Shown piece after piece: positions 49,801-58,000 of a stretch of DNA of 64,000 nt. Both the position numbers and the translations under genes were made by a program. The notes beneath the pieces were generated by a model. The model had not been told where the DNA came from, searched no databases, and was given only the letters and a program-made list of their open reading frames with translations. The DNA comes from Arthrobacter alkaliphilus. GTDB taxonomy: Bacteria; Actinomycetota; Actinomycetes; Actinomycetales; Micrococcaceae. Numbering within the stretch: the stretch's first letter is position 1; each line of letters starts with the position of its first letter. The DNA is taken from contig NZ_JAKEEC010000004.1 of NCBI RefSeq assembly GCF_021483235.1, positions 141,573-205,572 of the forward strand, read 5' to 3'.

Positions 49801-50454
49801 TCAGGCCAGGAGCAGCGCCACTCCAATTGCCGCTGCGAACATGGCTGGCCCATGGGCCACCTCGGAGGGCTTGTTTCCGCGGTTCAGCCGCAACATCAGC
49901 ACCGTCATGACCCCGCCCACCACGAACCCCAGCAGGCCCCCATAGAACAAGTGGGTCCAGCCCAAGTAGCCCAAGTACATTCCGAGTGGTGCTGAGAGCT
50001 TCACATCGCCCATTCCGAGGCCGCCGGGAGAAATTAATCCAAGAATTAAGTAGCCGAGGAACAAAATGACGCCGCCGGCAGCCGCGCGCAGCAGTGCCGA
50101 CCAGTCCGGAGCGAGCACGGCCGACATGGTTAACAGGCAGAAGCCGGCAGCAAGTAGCAGGAGGACTAGCGGGTTCGGCAGCAAATGGTGTTCAACATCT
50201 ATACGTGACAGCTGCACCGCCATCATCCCCAGGAGCAAGTACGCCGGGAGCTCCGGCGAGAAACCAAAGCGCAGGGTCAGGAGGACAAACAACGCGCCGG
50301 TAACCACCGCCGTCGTGATCCTCACAGCGGGGGAGGGGAGCCCGCCAAGCCTCGGAAGGAACCGCGATATCAACAACTCGGCCAGGGGACTCAGCAGAAG
50401 CCCTGCAAGGCCCATGGCGCCCATAAACAAGGGCTGGGCGGCGGTTGCTGTCAT
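49801..50454 (-). CDS. Prepilin peptidase (A24 family, TadV/CpaA-like)
   Basis: This 217-residue membrane aspartic protease removes the leader of Flp prepilins. It has about seven hydrophobic segments and the two catalytic aspartates in SRIDVEHHLLPNP and GGLGMGDVKLSAP. The N-methylase domain of bifunctional PilD enzymes is absent, as in Tad systems. It is the gene upstream of the pilin operon in the same direction but separated by 271 bases, so it is probably transcribed separately. Confidence 0.9.
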   Translation of the reverse strand: MTATAAQPLFMGAMGLAGLLLSPLAELLISRFLPRLGGLPSPAVRITTAVVTGALFVLLTLRFGFSPELPAYLLLGMMAVQLSRIDVEHHLLPNPLVLLLLAAGFCLLTMSAVLAPDWSALLRAAAGGVILFLGYLILGLISPGGLGMGDVKLSAPLGMYLGYLGWTHLFYGGLLGFVVGGVMTVLMLRLNRGNKPSEVAHGPAMFAAAIGVALLLA

Positions 50455-50749
50455 GGCGTCTCCCGGGGGCTCAGGAACAGTTTCGGATGTTCGGGCTGAC
50501 TGCCAGCCTATTTTGACCCTGCTGCCTCTTAGCGCTATTGTTGATAGTCGTTGTGCGTGTCCTATCTCGATGACACATGCCCGCTTGGGGATCCAGTTGC
50601 AGGATCATTAACTCGACAGGCATATCGAGACCTCGGGATGACTGGTACATAGAGTCCTCACCTCTGCTCCGGTAGCGCATACCTAGTAGGCGCACGCTTC
50701 AAGCGTGCCGCCTAAAACATGAACGCCAGAACAAGAACGAGGCAAAACC
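50455..50749. other. Divergent gap between prepilin peptidase and rplM
   Basis: These 295 bases contain the L13 leader hairpin (listed) and presumably the divergent promoters. A 74-codon minus-strand frame (50471-50695) has no recognisable protein family and no ribosome site. TTGTTG and TATCTC near 50538-50568 (spacing 19) are a weak plus-strand promoter candidate. Confidence 0.5.
50689..50712 (+). other. Compact hairpin in the rplM leader
   Basis: GCACGCT and AGCGTGC pair over a three-base TCA loop; GGC/GCC extends the stem past a bulged C. It lies 38 bases before rplM. Some bacteria control rplM through a leader hairpin bound by L13, so this is a candidate autoregulatory site, but I cannot match it to a known class. 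Confidence 0.45.
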
Positions 50750-51193
50750 GTGCGTACGTACACCCCGAAGCCCGGCGATATCAACCGCCAGTGGCACGTC
50801 ATTGACGCCACCGATGTTGTCCTTGGTCGTCTTGCCAGCCAGACCGCAACACTGCTGCGCGGAAAGCACAAGCCGACCTATGCGTCCCACATGGACATGG
50901 GCGACTTCGTCATCATCATCAACGCTGAAAAGGTTGCCCTGACCGGCGCCAAGCTGGAGCAGAAGCGCGCATACCGCCACTCCGGCTACCCGGGCGGCCT
51001 GACCTCCGTCAACTACGCGGAGCTGCTGGAATCCAACCCGGTCCGCGCCGTGGAGAAGGCCATCAAGGGCATGCTCCCGAAGAACTCCCTCGCTGCACAG
51101 CAGCTGAGCAAGCTCAAGGTCTACCGTGGTGCAGAACACCCCCACGCAGCCCAGCAGCCCAAGACTTTCGAAATCACCCAGGTCGCCCAGTAG
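50750..51193 (+). CDS. rplM: 50S ribosomal protein L13
   Basis: The 147-residue L13 is an early-assembly protein. It starts [20 protein letters not shown] at GTG 50750 and includes [20 protein letters not shown] and [28 protein letters not shown] precedes the GTG. It forms a two-gene operon with rpsI. In many bacteria truA lies directly upstream; here the whole Tad locus lies between. Confidence 0.97.
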   Translation: MRTYTPKPGDINRQWHVIDATDVVLGRLASQTATLLRGKHKPTYASHMDMGDFVIIINAEKVALTGAKLEQKRAYRHSGYPGGLTSVNYAELLESNPVRAVEKAIKGMLPKNSLAAQQLSKLKVYRGAEHPHAAQQPKTFEITQVAQ

Positions 51194-51230
51194 TCCTGGC
51201 CACCAAACAACTTTTAACACAAGGAGAATC

Positions 51231-51737
51231 GTGGCTCAGAACGAAGAACTGACCGCTGAGGCCGTCGAGGCCGAAGAAAACCTCACCAGCTACACCTCTG
51301 AAAGCTCGGCTGCCGAAGCCGCGCCGAAGAAGGAGCGCCCGGCACTGACCGTTTCCGGTGCTGCTGTTGGCCGCCGCAAGGAAGCCGTTGCACGCGTTCG
51401 CGTTGTGCCCGGCTCTGGCAAGTGGACCATCAACGGCCGCGAGCTGTCGAACTACTTCCCGAACAAGCTGCACCAGCAGGACGTCAACGAGCCCTTCAAG
51501 ATCCTTGACCTTGAAGGCGCCTACGACGTCATCGCCCGCATCCACGGCGGTGGCCCCTCCGGCCAGGCCGGTGCACTGCGCCTCGGTGTTGCTCGCTCGC
51601 TGAACGAGATCGACGTCGAGAACAACCGCGCCACCCTCAAGAAGGCCGGCTACCTGACCCGTGACGCACGCGTCATCGAGCGTAAGAAGGCTGGTCTCAA
51701 GAAGGCACGCAAGGCTCAGCAGTACTCCAAGCGCTAA
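51231..51737 (+). CDS. rpsI: 30S ribosomal protein S9 with acidic N-terminal extension
   Basis: S9 reaches the P-site tRNA with its C-terminal tail. GTG 51231 follows CAAGGAG; an in-frame start at 51126 is rejected since it lies inside rplM. An acidic Ala/Glu/Ser segment fills residues 1-40; the core has [20 protein letters not shown] and [19 protein letters not shown] and ends [11 protein letters not shown] with the terminal Arg that contacts tRNA. The 3' end of the gene is partly duplicated 87 bases downstream. Confidence 0.97.
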   Translation: MAQNEELTAEAVEAEENLTSYTSESSAAEAAPKKERPALTVSGAAVGRRKEAVARVRVVPGSGKWTINGRELSNYFPNKLHQQDVNEPFKILDLEGAYDVIARIHGGGPSGQAGALRLGVARSLNEIDVENNRATLKKAGYLTRDARVIERKKAGLKKARKAQQYSKR

Positions 51738-51836
51738 AAATGCGCCTACCCGTTGTGGTGCCGCTGGCGCGACATCACAACGGGGCCCTCGGCGCTTTTT
51801 AGCGCTCGGATCCACAAGCGCTAAAAATGCGCCTAC
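51729..51836 (+). repeat. Direct repeat of the rpsI 3' end
   Basis: A 21-bp sequence starting AAGCGCTAAAAATGCG at 51729 (last codons and stop of rpsI plus 9 bases) is repeated exactly at 51816-51836, both copies preceded by TCC(AC). A shorter third copy of GAGCGCTAA follows at 51839. The unit between the two is 87 bases. Confidence 0.75.
51730..51806 (+). terminator. Structured terminator after rpsI
   Basis: AGCGCTAAAAATGCGCC (51730-51746, overlapping the rpsI stop) pairs with GGCGCTTTTTAGCGCT (51791-51806) with one bulge; inside it CGTTGTG and CACAACG form a second stem. The T5 of the right arm can serve as the T-tract. The pairing includes the stop codon itself. Confidence 0.65.
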
Positions 51837-51858
51837 ACGAGCGCTAATCCGCTTCGAC

Positions 51859-51900
51859 GAGGCCCGTTCCGCCATTTGGCGGGGCGGGCCTCTGTCGTTT
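51859..51900. terminator. Bidirectional terminator between rpsI and the GT39 gene
   Basis: GAGGCCCG plus CCGCC pairs with GGCGG plus CGGGCCTC over an ATTT loop, followed by TGTCGTTT. It closes the convergent gap between rpsI and the minus-strand glycosyltransferase. Confidence 0.8.
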
Positions 51901-51922
51901 GTCTGCGACGCCAGGTCAGATG

Positions 51923-53842
51923 TTAGGGCCGGAGGGCGTAATACTGCGCTCCACCGATCGTTTGTGCCTTGTAATGGTTGCTCACCCAGGCGACTATTTT
52001 CGCGGCTTCGCCATGGCCGTCCAAGGTGGTTGGTGGCAGCTTCTGGATGACCATGGACCCGATGCGGCCAGCGTGAACAAAGTCTTGGAACTGTTCAAGC
52101 GTTGGATACGGGTCGGTTCCGTCGAAGCCCCCCACGGGCATCACCGCCCTCCCACTCGCGAGCTGGTAGTTGGCGGCAGATTCAGAACCAATCATGGCGG
52201 TGGGCCACGTGACACTTTGGGGTTCCTGCTGCAGCCGATCGATGACGCCGGCCACGGGGATGTCTCCGTAAGAAAGTATGAGGAGCGTCGGCGGGATGTT
52301 CGCCGGTAACTGCTGCCTGTCCGGGCTGTCTGTTCGGACGTGCAGGATGCTCGGGCCGGCTATCACTCCTGCCCCGACGTGCGGGCTCAAGGTGGTATTG
52401 GCCGACCAGAGCATGGGTCCCGCCAAAAGGGTCACCAGCGGCACCGCAACGGAGACCCACCGGACGCGAAGGTCCGGCGCGGGGATCACTACGAGTGCGG
52501 TCGATATGGACCCCAGGATGAGAAGCGCCTGCGGAAACCAGGGAAAATCGCTGGTTGAGCGTGCCGCTGAGACATATGCAAATATCATGCAAGCGAGCAC
52601 GGCCATTCCGAGCCCGAGGCGCGGTTTCCAGTGTCTCCTCAACCGCACGAGGTGAAGGAACCCAACGGCGGCCAGGCAACTCAACGGTGGCACGGCCACG
52701 AGTGAGTAGTAGGGGTGGACGATCCCGGACATGAAAGCGAGGACAGTAGCCGAGGTAGCAAACCAGGCTGCGCACAGAAGCAGAAAAGCCCGCTTGGGCG
52801 TTCCGTCGGTACGTTTCCACAACAACCATCCAGTGACGCAGATCCCGGCCAGCGCAAGGGGCAGCAACCAGCCGAATTGACCGGTGAATTGTGGCTCGAG
52901 AAATCGCTGGAACCCCGTTTTGAGGTCGTCCGAATTTCCGGGAGTCATGGTTCGGACGGCGGCTTCGCCGGTCAGGCGATCAAGGCCGTTGTACCCCACG
53001 GTGAGTTCTATGACGCTGTTGTTCCTTGTGCCTCCAATAAACGGCCGAGAGGCCGGATCTGCTAGCTGCACGAGCATGAACCACCAGCCGCCCATAAGCC
53101 CGGCTACCGAGACGGCCGCACCGAAATGGATGAACCTCCTCATGATTGGGACTCGCGAAAAGACGAGGTAGCTCACTCCCAGGGCCGGCAGAATGAGCAG
53201 AATCTGTAGCTGCTTCGTCAGGAACCCGGCACCGACCAGTGCTCCCGCCACGAGCAGCCAGCGAAGCTTCCCCCGGTCGATTGCCTCGAGCGTCGCATAG
53301 GCGGTCCCGATCATGAGCAGAGTCAGCAGTGCATCAGGGTTGTTGTACCTGAACATGACGGTGGCCACCGGGGTAACCGCGAAGAAAAGCCCCGCAAGCA
53401 GGCCGGTTGCGGGGTCGGTTGGTTTCGCCACCATCCGGTAGAGCAAATAGACGCTGACTACTCCCATCAAAGCTTGCGGCAGGAGCATGCTCCATGAGTT
53501 GAGCCCGAAAATCCGCACGGAGAGGGCCATAATCCACAAAGAAAGTGGAGGCTTGTCAACGGTTATCGCATTGCCCGGGTCCGAGGAGCCGTAGAAGAAT
53601 GCCGTCCAATCTTCCGAGCCGGCCATGGCGGCAGCCGAGTAGTAAGAGTTCGCCCAGCCGTTCTGGTCGAGTCCCCACATGTAAAGGACTGCCGTTAGAA
53701 CCATGAGAGCAAAAATGGCGGGTCGCACCCACGCCTGGTTGGCGGGATTCCCGCGGAGCCACTCACGGATGACCCGCGACGGGTCCTTGATGACGGTACC
53801 CGGGACTGCTTGTCCGGGAAGGGGGCTGGTCTTGTTGCTCAA
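51923..53842 (-). CDS. Glycosyltransferase family 39 membrane protein (ArnT/PMT-like)
   Basis: GT39-type enzymes transfer a sugar from a polyprenyl-phosphate carrier to a target outside the membrane. The 639-residue protein has around twelve hydrophobic segments and the family's first-loop pattern GLDQNGWANSYYSAAAMAGSEDW followed by ITVDKPPLSLW, carrying acidic catalytic candidates. The final ~130 residues form a soluble extracytoplasmic domain. It overlaps the GT2-GtrA gene by four bases, and the two are likely co-expressed. The target could be protein, lipid or wall polymer. Confidence 0.87.
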   Translation of the reverse strand: MSNKTSPLPGQAVPGTVIKDPSRVIREWLRGNPANQAWVRPAIFALMVLTAVLYMWGLDQNGWANSYYSAAAMAGSEDWTAFFYGSSDPGNAITVDKPPLSLWIMALSVRIFGLNSWSMLLPQALMGVVSVYLLYRMVAKPTDPATGLLAGLFFAVTPVATVMFRYNNPDALLTLLMIGTAYATLEAIDRGKLRWLLVAGALVGAGFLTKQLQILLILPALGVSYLVFSRVPIMRRFIHFGAAVSVAGLMGGWWFMLVQLADPASRPFIGGTRNNSVIELTVGYNGLDRLTGEAAVRTMTPGNSDDLKTGFQRFLEPQFTGQFGWLLPLALAGICVTGWLLWKRTDGTPKRAFLLLCAAWFATSATVLAFMSGIVHPYYSLVAVPPLSCLAAVGFLHLVRLRRHWKPRLGLGMAVLACMIFAYVSAARSTSDFPWFPQALLILGSISTALVVIPAPDLRVRWVSVAVPLVTLLAGPMLWSANTTLSPHVGAGVIAGPSILHVRTDSPDRQQLPANIPPTLLILSYGDIPVAGVIDRLQQEPQSVTWPTAMIGSESAANYQLASGRAVMPVGGFDGTDPYPTLEQFQDFVHAGRIGSMVIQKLPPTTLDGHGEAAKIVAWVSNHYKAQTIGGAQYYALRP

Positions 53843-55068
53843 ATTGCCAGCTGCTTAATGGTGGCCACCCCGCGCCGTTCCTCCGAACGACGCACCCGGA
53901 AGACCCAGATCCGGAGCAGAACGAAGCGGACGAGAGTGGCTAAGACGTTAGCGGAGGTCAGAACGATCAGCTCGGTCCGGGGAGACGCGTCCGCTTGCAT
54001 TGAATGCAACAGCAGAAGGGAAGATGAGGTGATGCCCCAAGCCACCAAGAAAACAATGAGTCCTTGTATCTGCTGCGTGAAGAGCCGCTCCGGCCCGTGG
54101 ATCCTGAACGTAAAGCGACGGTTGGCGGCGGTGTTTGCGATGGCAGTGAGGAGCAGGGCGAGGAAATTCCCTTGCTGTGCGCCGAAGGGCCCCTGGAAAA
54201 GCAGATATAGCAAAGCAAAAGCGAGCGTCGAGAACGCGCCGACGATTCCGAAACGTAGCACTTGCCCGAAGAAGCTCGGACGCGTCGGCGTCGCAATGGG
54301 TCCACGTCCCAATTCAGCGTAGATCGCCTGCAGGGGGATCTTCCCCTTCACCATGGAACCAGCGACCCGCACGAGGCCCTTGAGGTCGTCCACTGCGGTC
54401 TGGCGGATATCCACCCTGCTGTCTGGATCGTCAATCCAGTCGACGGGAATCTCGTGGATACGAAGCCCTGCCCGCTCCGCCAAGATCAAAAGCTCGGTAT
54501 CGAAGAACCAGCAGTTGTCCTTCACATAGGGCAGGAGCCGGTGCGCGACTTCTGCCCTGACAGCTTTGAAGCCGCACTGGGCGTCGGAAAACTGAACCTG
54601 CATGGTCCGTTTAAGAATCAGGTTGTAGCTCCGGGAGATGAATTCCCGTTTCGGGCCCCTCACCACCCTTGAACTCCGGCCAAGGCGGGTGCCGATGCTG
54701 ATATCCGAGTGCCCGGAAAGCAGGGGAGCGATAAGCGGTGGCAAAGCCGCCAAATCGGTCGAGAGATCTACGTCCACATACGCGAGAACTTTGGCTTCGG
54801 ACGACGTCCAGGCGTCCCGGAGCGCGAAACCCCGCCCTTTTGTCTCAAGGCGCCGATAACCGACATTGGGAACCTCGTCGGCGAGCTTCCGCGCAATTGA
54901 ACCGGTCGCATCCGTGCTCGCGTTGTCGGCAATCGTGATTTTCCAGCTATACAACAATTCGCGCGACAAATAGTCGGCGAGCCGGTGGATGCTTCTTTCG
55001 AGTATGGCGGACTCGTTGAATACGGGGACAATTATCTCGAGCGCCAAGCCCCCAGAGCTAGGTGTCAT
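53839..55068 (-). CDS. Fused GT2 glycosyltransferase and GtrA-type flippase domain
   Basis: The 409-residue protein has an N-terminal DPM1-like GT2 domain (EIIVPVFNESAILERSIHRL, the DxD in AYVDVDLSTDL, and SRSYNLILKR/FSDAQCGFKAVR) up to about residue 260, and a C-terminal four-helix GtrA domain (FGIVGAFSTLAFALLYLLF to ATLVRFVLLRIWVFR). GT2 probably makes polyprenyl-phosphate sugar, and GtrA proteins are thought to flip it. The start is ATG 55068, with a -10-like TACGAT six bases upstream and no ribosome site. Confidence 0.88.
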   Translation of the reverse strand: MTPSSGGLALEIIVPVFNESAILERSIHRLADYLSRELLYSWKITIADNASTDATGSIARKLADEVPNVGYRRLETKGRGFALRDAWTSSEAKVLAYVDVDLSTDLAALPPLIAPLLSGHSDISIGTRLGRSSRVVRGPKREFISRSYNLILKRTMQVQFSDAQCGFKAVRAEVAHRLLPYVKDNCWFFDTELLILAERAGLRIHEIPVDWIDDPDSRVDIRQTAVDDLKGLVRVAGSMVKGKIPLQAIYAELGRGPIATPTRPSFFGQVLRFGIVGAFSTLAFALLYLLFQGPFGAQQGNFLALLLTAIANTAANRRFTFRIHGPERLFTQQIQGLIVFLVAWGITSSSLLLLHSMQADASPRTELIVLTSANVLATLVRFVLLRIWVFRVRRSEERRGVATIKQLAI

Positions 55069-55080
55069 GCCGTAATCGTA
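55066..55080 (-). promoter_or_regulatory. Leaderless-type -10 of the GT2-GtrA gene
   Basis: TACGAT (complement of 55075-55080) lies six bases before the minus-strand ATG, with no Shine-Dalgarno in between. No clear -35 is seen at 17 bases. Confidence 0.45.
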
Positions 55081-55212
55081 AATTCTTGTTAAGGGGCATT
55101 ACTAGAGTGACGCAAAAAGCGCAAGTCAAGTAGTGGCACTCTAGCCGTCGCGCGGCTGAAGTGGTACAAGGCCGTCCAGAGTCGCGTTCCCTCTGCCCCT
55201 GTACCGGTCGTC

Positions 55213-55229
55213 TAGACTGGGACGCGATG
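55213..55229 (+). promoter_or_regulatory. Leaderless-type -10 of glmM
   Basis: TAGACT (55213-55218) lies eight bases before ATG 55227; the intervening GGGACGCG contains no good ribosome site. This predicts transcription starting on or within two bases of the start codon. Confidence 0.5.
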
Positions 55230-56591
55230 GCTAGATTATTTGGAACAGATGGCGTGCGTGGTCTCGCCAATGGATTGCTCACCGCGGAGCTTGCTCTTCA
55301 GTTGGCCCAGGCCGCCGCGGTGGTCCTTGGACCCGAGCGTGGTGCCAACGGAACGCGGCCCCGCGCCGTGGTCGCCCGGGATCCGCGCGCCAGCGGGGAG
55401 TTCATCGCTGCAGCCGTGGAAGCCGGACTTTCGAGCTCCGGGGTGGACGTGTACGACGCGGGCGTGCTGCCCACGCCCGCCGCGGCTTACCTCATCGCCG
55501 ACCTCAACGCCGATTTCGGCGTCATGATCTCGGCTTCGCACAACCCTGCCCCGGACAACGGCATCAAGTTCTTTGCGCGGGGCGGCCAGAAGCTGCCGGA
55601 CGAGATCGAGGACGCGATCGAGGCCCAGCTCGGCAAGGAGCCCGCACGCCCCATCGCCGGCGACGTCGGCCGCATCCAACGCTTCTCGGACGCCGAGGAC
55701 CGTTACATCGTCCACTTGCTCGGCACCCTGCCGCACCGCCTTGAAGGCCTCAAGGTTGTCCTGGACTGTGCCCACGGCGCGGCGAGTGGCTGCTCGCCGG
55801 AGGTCTTCGCAAGCGCCGGCGCCGAAGTTGTGGTGATCGGCGCTGAACCCGACGGCCTGAACATCAACGACGGCGTCGGTTCCACCCACCTCGGGCAGCT
55901 CAAGGAAGCCGTCGTCAAGCACGGTGCGGACTTCGGCATCGCCCACGACGGCGACGCCGACCGCTGCCTGGCCGTGGATCACGAGGGCAACGAGGTTGAC
56001 GGTGACCAGATCATGGCGATCCTGGCCCTCGCGCTGAAGAGGTCCGGAAAACTGAAGGACGATGTCCTGGTAGCCACCGTGATGAGCAACCTCGGACTCA
56101 AGATCGCCTTGCGCGAGGCCGGAATCACCATCCGCGAGACCGCGGTGGGCGACCGGTACGTCCTGGAGGCAATGCGCGACGGCGGCTTCAGCCTCGGCGG
56201 GGAGCAGTCGGGCCACGTGATCTTCTCCGATTACGCCACCACGGGTGACGGGGTCCTGACCGGTCTGCAGCTTGCTGCCCAGGTGGCCGGCACGGGCAAG
56301 ACCCTTCAAGAGCTTGCGCGGGTCATGACCAAGCTGCCGCAGCTGATGATCAACGTGAAGGGCGTGGACAAATCGCGCGCCTCCACGGACGAAGGCGTCG
56401 CTGCCGCAGTGGCGGCCGCGGAGCTCGAGCTTGGTGATACCGGCCGCGTGCTCCTGCGGCCATCGGGCACCGAAGCGCTGGTGCGCGTGATGGTAGAGGC
56501 AGCGGACATGGAAACCGCCACCCGCATATGCACCGAACTTGCCGGCGTCGTCGCAGACCGCCTCGCTATTCCGCGCGAGCTGGCCCTCTAG
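55227..56591 (+). CDS. glmM: Phosphoglucosamine mutase
   Basis: GlmM converts glucosamine-6-phosphate to glucosamine-1-phosphate for UDP-GlcNAc. The 454-residue enzyme starts [15 protein letters not shown] and has the phosphoserine in [12 protein letters not shown] (Ser104), the Mg loop in [11 protein letters not shown], the sugar-binding block GGEQSGH and the phosphate-binding end [14 protein letters not shown]. An upstream in-frame start at 55161 is rejected; the -10 hexamer lies within that extension. glmS, the preceding step in the pathway, is 2.5 kb downstream. Confidence 0.97.
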   Translation: MARLFGTDGVRGLANGLLTAELALQLAQAAAVVLGPERGANGTRPRAVVARDPRASGEFIAAAVEAGLSSSGVDVYDAGVLPTPAAAYLIADLNADFGVMISASHNPAPDNGIKFFARGGQKLPDEIEDAIEAQLGKEPARPIAGDVGRIQRFSDAEDRYIVHLLGTLPHRLEGLKVVLDCAHGAASGCSPEVFASAGAEVVVIGAEPDGLNINDGVGSTHLGQLKEAVVKHGADFGIAHDGDADRCLAVDHEGNEVDGDQIMAILALALKRSGKLKDDVLVATVMSNLGLKIALREAGITIRETAVGDRYVLEAMRDGGFSLGGEQSGHVIFSDYATTGDGVLTGLQLAAQVAGTGKTLQELARVMTKLPQLMINVKGVDKSRASTDEGVAAAVAAAELELGDTGRVLLRPSGTEALVRVMVEAADMETATRICTELAGVVADRLAIPRELAL

Positions 56592-56604
56592 GGCTGAGCG
56601 TGGC

Positions 56605-56650
56605 AAATAACTGTGGCCCGTCTCCGTAAGGAGGCGGGCCACAGTTATTT
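56605..56650. terminator. Bidirectional terminator between glmM and mscL
   Basis: AAATAACTGTGGCCCG and its exact complement form a long stem (with GTCTCC/GGAGGC pairs inside), A-rich on one side and T-rich on the other. It ends both convergent genes; the right arm lies six bases from the mscL stop. Confidence 0.92.
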
Positions 56651-56655
56651 CGCGC

Positions 56656-57045
56656 TTACCTTTGAGCCAAGCTGTCGCGGATTTCGGTGAGGAGAGTCAC
56701 CGCCGGATCGGCGGCGGGTTCTTCCTCGGAAATGCCCAACTTGGCGTTGCGGCGCTCGATCATGTGGTTCATGGGGGCGACGACGACGAAATAGATTGCG
56801 GCGGCTACCAGGACGAAGTTGACGATCGCGGTCAGCAAAACGCCAAACCGCAGGTCATTTCCATTGAGGGTCACCTTCGCGAAACTGTCAAAGTTGGGCG
56901 ACCCAACCAAGGCAGCAATCAGCGGCATGAGGACGTTCTTGACGAGTGCATCAACCACTGCGCCGAAGGCGGCACCCATGACGACGGCTACGGCAAGGTC
57001 TACGACGTTGCCTTTCAGAATGAAATTCCTAAATCCACTCAACAT
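56656..57045 (-). CDS. mscL: Large-conductance mechanosensitive channel
   Basis: MscL is a pentameric safety valve opened by membrane tension. The 129-residue protein has the N-terminal helix (MLSGFRNFILKGN), TM1 (VVDLAVAVVMGAAFGAVVDALV), TM2 (FGVLLTAIVNFVLVAAAIYFVVV) and the cytosolic helix bundle. Length and layout are typical. TAGTTT lies six bases before the ATG and there is no ribosome site, so the message is probably leaderless. Confidence 0.95.
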   Translation of the reverse strand: MLSGFRNFILKGNVVDLAVAVVMGAAFGAVVDALVKNVLMPLIAALVGSPNFDSFAKVTLNGNDLRFGVLLTAIVNFVLVAAAIYFVVVAPMNHMIERRNAKLGISEEEPAADPAVTLLTEIRDSLAQR

Positions 57046-57057
57046 GGCACCAAACTA
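57043..57057 (-). promoter_or_regulatory. Leaderless-type -10 of mscL
   Basis: TAGTTT (complement of 57052-57057) stands six bases before the mscL ATG on the minus strand. The spacer GGTGCC offers no ribosome binding site. Confidence 0.45.
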
Positions 57058-57134
57058 GTGCATTTTCGCGGATCCAAGCGAGCAGCCGTCGTAATTCACT
57101 GGAGGGTCCGAAACACTCTCCCGTTAATCAACCA

Positions 57135-57995
57135 TTATGGGTAGCCCGGAGCGGATTCGAGGCCAAAATACTCTTCGAGGGTGCCGATGCCCCGTTTGGC
57201 CATATCCGTCGCAGCCTCAACTCCGATGAATCGCAAATGCCATGGCTCGTAGTAATAGCCCGTGATCCCGTTGAGCATCCATGGATACCGGACAACAAAT
57301 CCGTACTTGTAGGAATTGGCCTTGGCCCAGACGGCTGCTGGCTGATCAGCGAAGCAAGGCGCGAAGCTGCACGCCCCGCCGCCGTCGCCAATGTCGAACG
57401 CCCAGCCGGTCTGGTGTTCCGAGAAGCCGGGACGGGCGGAGGCGGTGTCCGCCGAGGCCTGGCCGCGCGCGTTCACGTAGCCGCCGTATGTTGCGGTCTG
57501 GGTCTGGAATGAACGGTAGCCGGACGCCAAGGTCATGGTGACGCCTTCCGAGGAGGCTGCCGCGAAGAGCTTTTCGGCCGCTGCGGCCGTGGTGGCGTTG
57601 AGGAGGGACGCCTCTCCGCTGGTTGCGAGTTGCACGCGTGGCTGTGCCAAGTCGGGGGGAACAAACTGCAAGGGTGTCAGCGGCCGGTGCTTGTTAACGA
57701 TGACCCACTGGCTCGCAGGGTCGCTCAGGGAAAACTGTTGGGACAGCACACCCGACGGCGGAGCCTTCGACGCCGGTGCGCTCGACGGCGGCTCGGTCGC
57801 CGCGGCGGGAGGAGCCGCCGTCGTGGTTCCGGATGGCGGCGTCGCGGTTGCCGTTTGCGGAAGGGAGGACGACGGCGACCCCGCGGTCGACGCGACCCGG
57901 CCGTCCGGGCTGCACGCCGCCAAGGCGGCCATTCCCACGCCCGCCGCAAGCAGCGTAGTGAAGGACCTTCGGCTGGGGCCGCAGTTATAGCACAT
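57135..57995 (-). CDS. D-alanyl-D-alanine carboxypeptidase-like lipoprotein (M15B/VanY)
   Basis: The 286-residue exported protein probably trims D-Ala from peptidoglycan stem peptides. ATG 57995 gives MCYNCGPSRRSFTTLLAAG, a twin-arginine-like signal, then the lipobox LAAC (Cys at about residue 28). A Pro/Ser/Thr/Ala-rich linker (residues 35-80) precedes the catalytic domain, where SGYRSFQTQ, GFSEHQTGWAFDIG and EPWHLRFIG supply zinc ligands and catalytic Glu/His. It starts five bases after the coaA stop, so the two are probably cotranscribed. Two Cys (2 and 5) before the signal are odd. Confidence 0.9.
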   Translation of the reverse strand: MCYNCGPSRRSFTTLLAAGVGMAALAACSPDGRVASTAGSPSSSLPQTATATPPSGTTTAAPPAAATEPPSSAPASKAPPSGVLSQQFSLSDPASQWVIVNKHRPLTPLQFVPPDLAQPRVQLATSGEASLLNATTAAAAEKLFAAASSEGVTMTLASGYRSFQTQTATYGGYVNARGQASADTASARPGFSEHQTGWAFDIGDGGGACSFAPCFADQPAAVWAKANSYKYGFVVRYPWMLNGITGYYYEPWHLRFIGVEAATDMAKRGIGTLEEYFGLESAPGYP

Positions 57996-58000
57996 CCGTG

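Noticed and set aside
50471..50695. 74-codon minus-strand frame between the prepilin peptidase and rplM
   Set aside because: GTG start with no ribosome site, overlaps the rplM leader hairpin, and the protein resembles nothing known.
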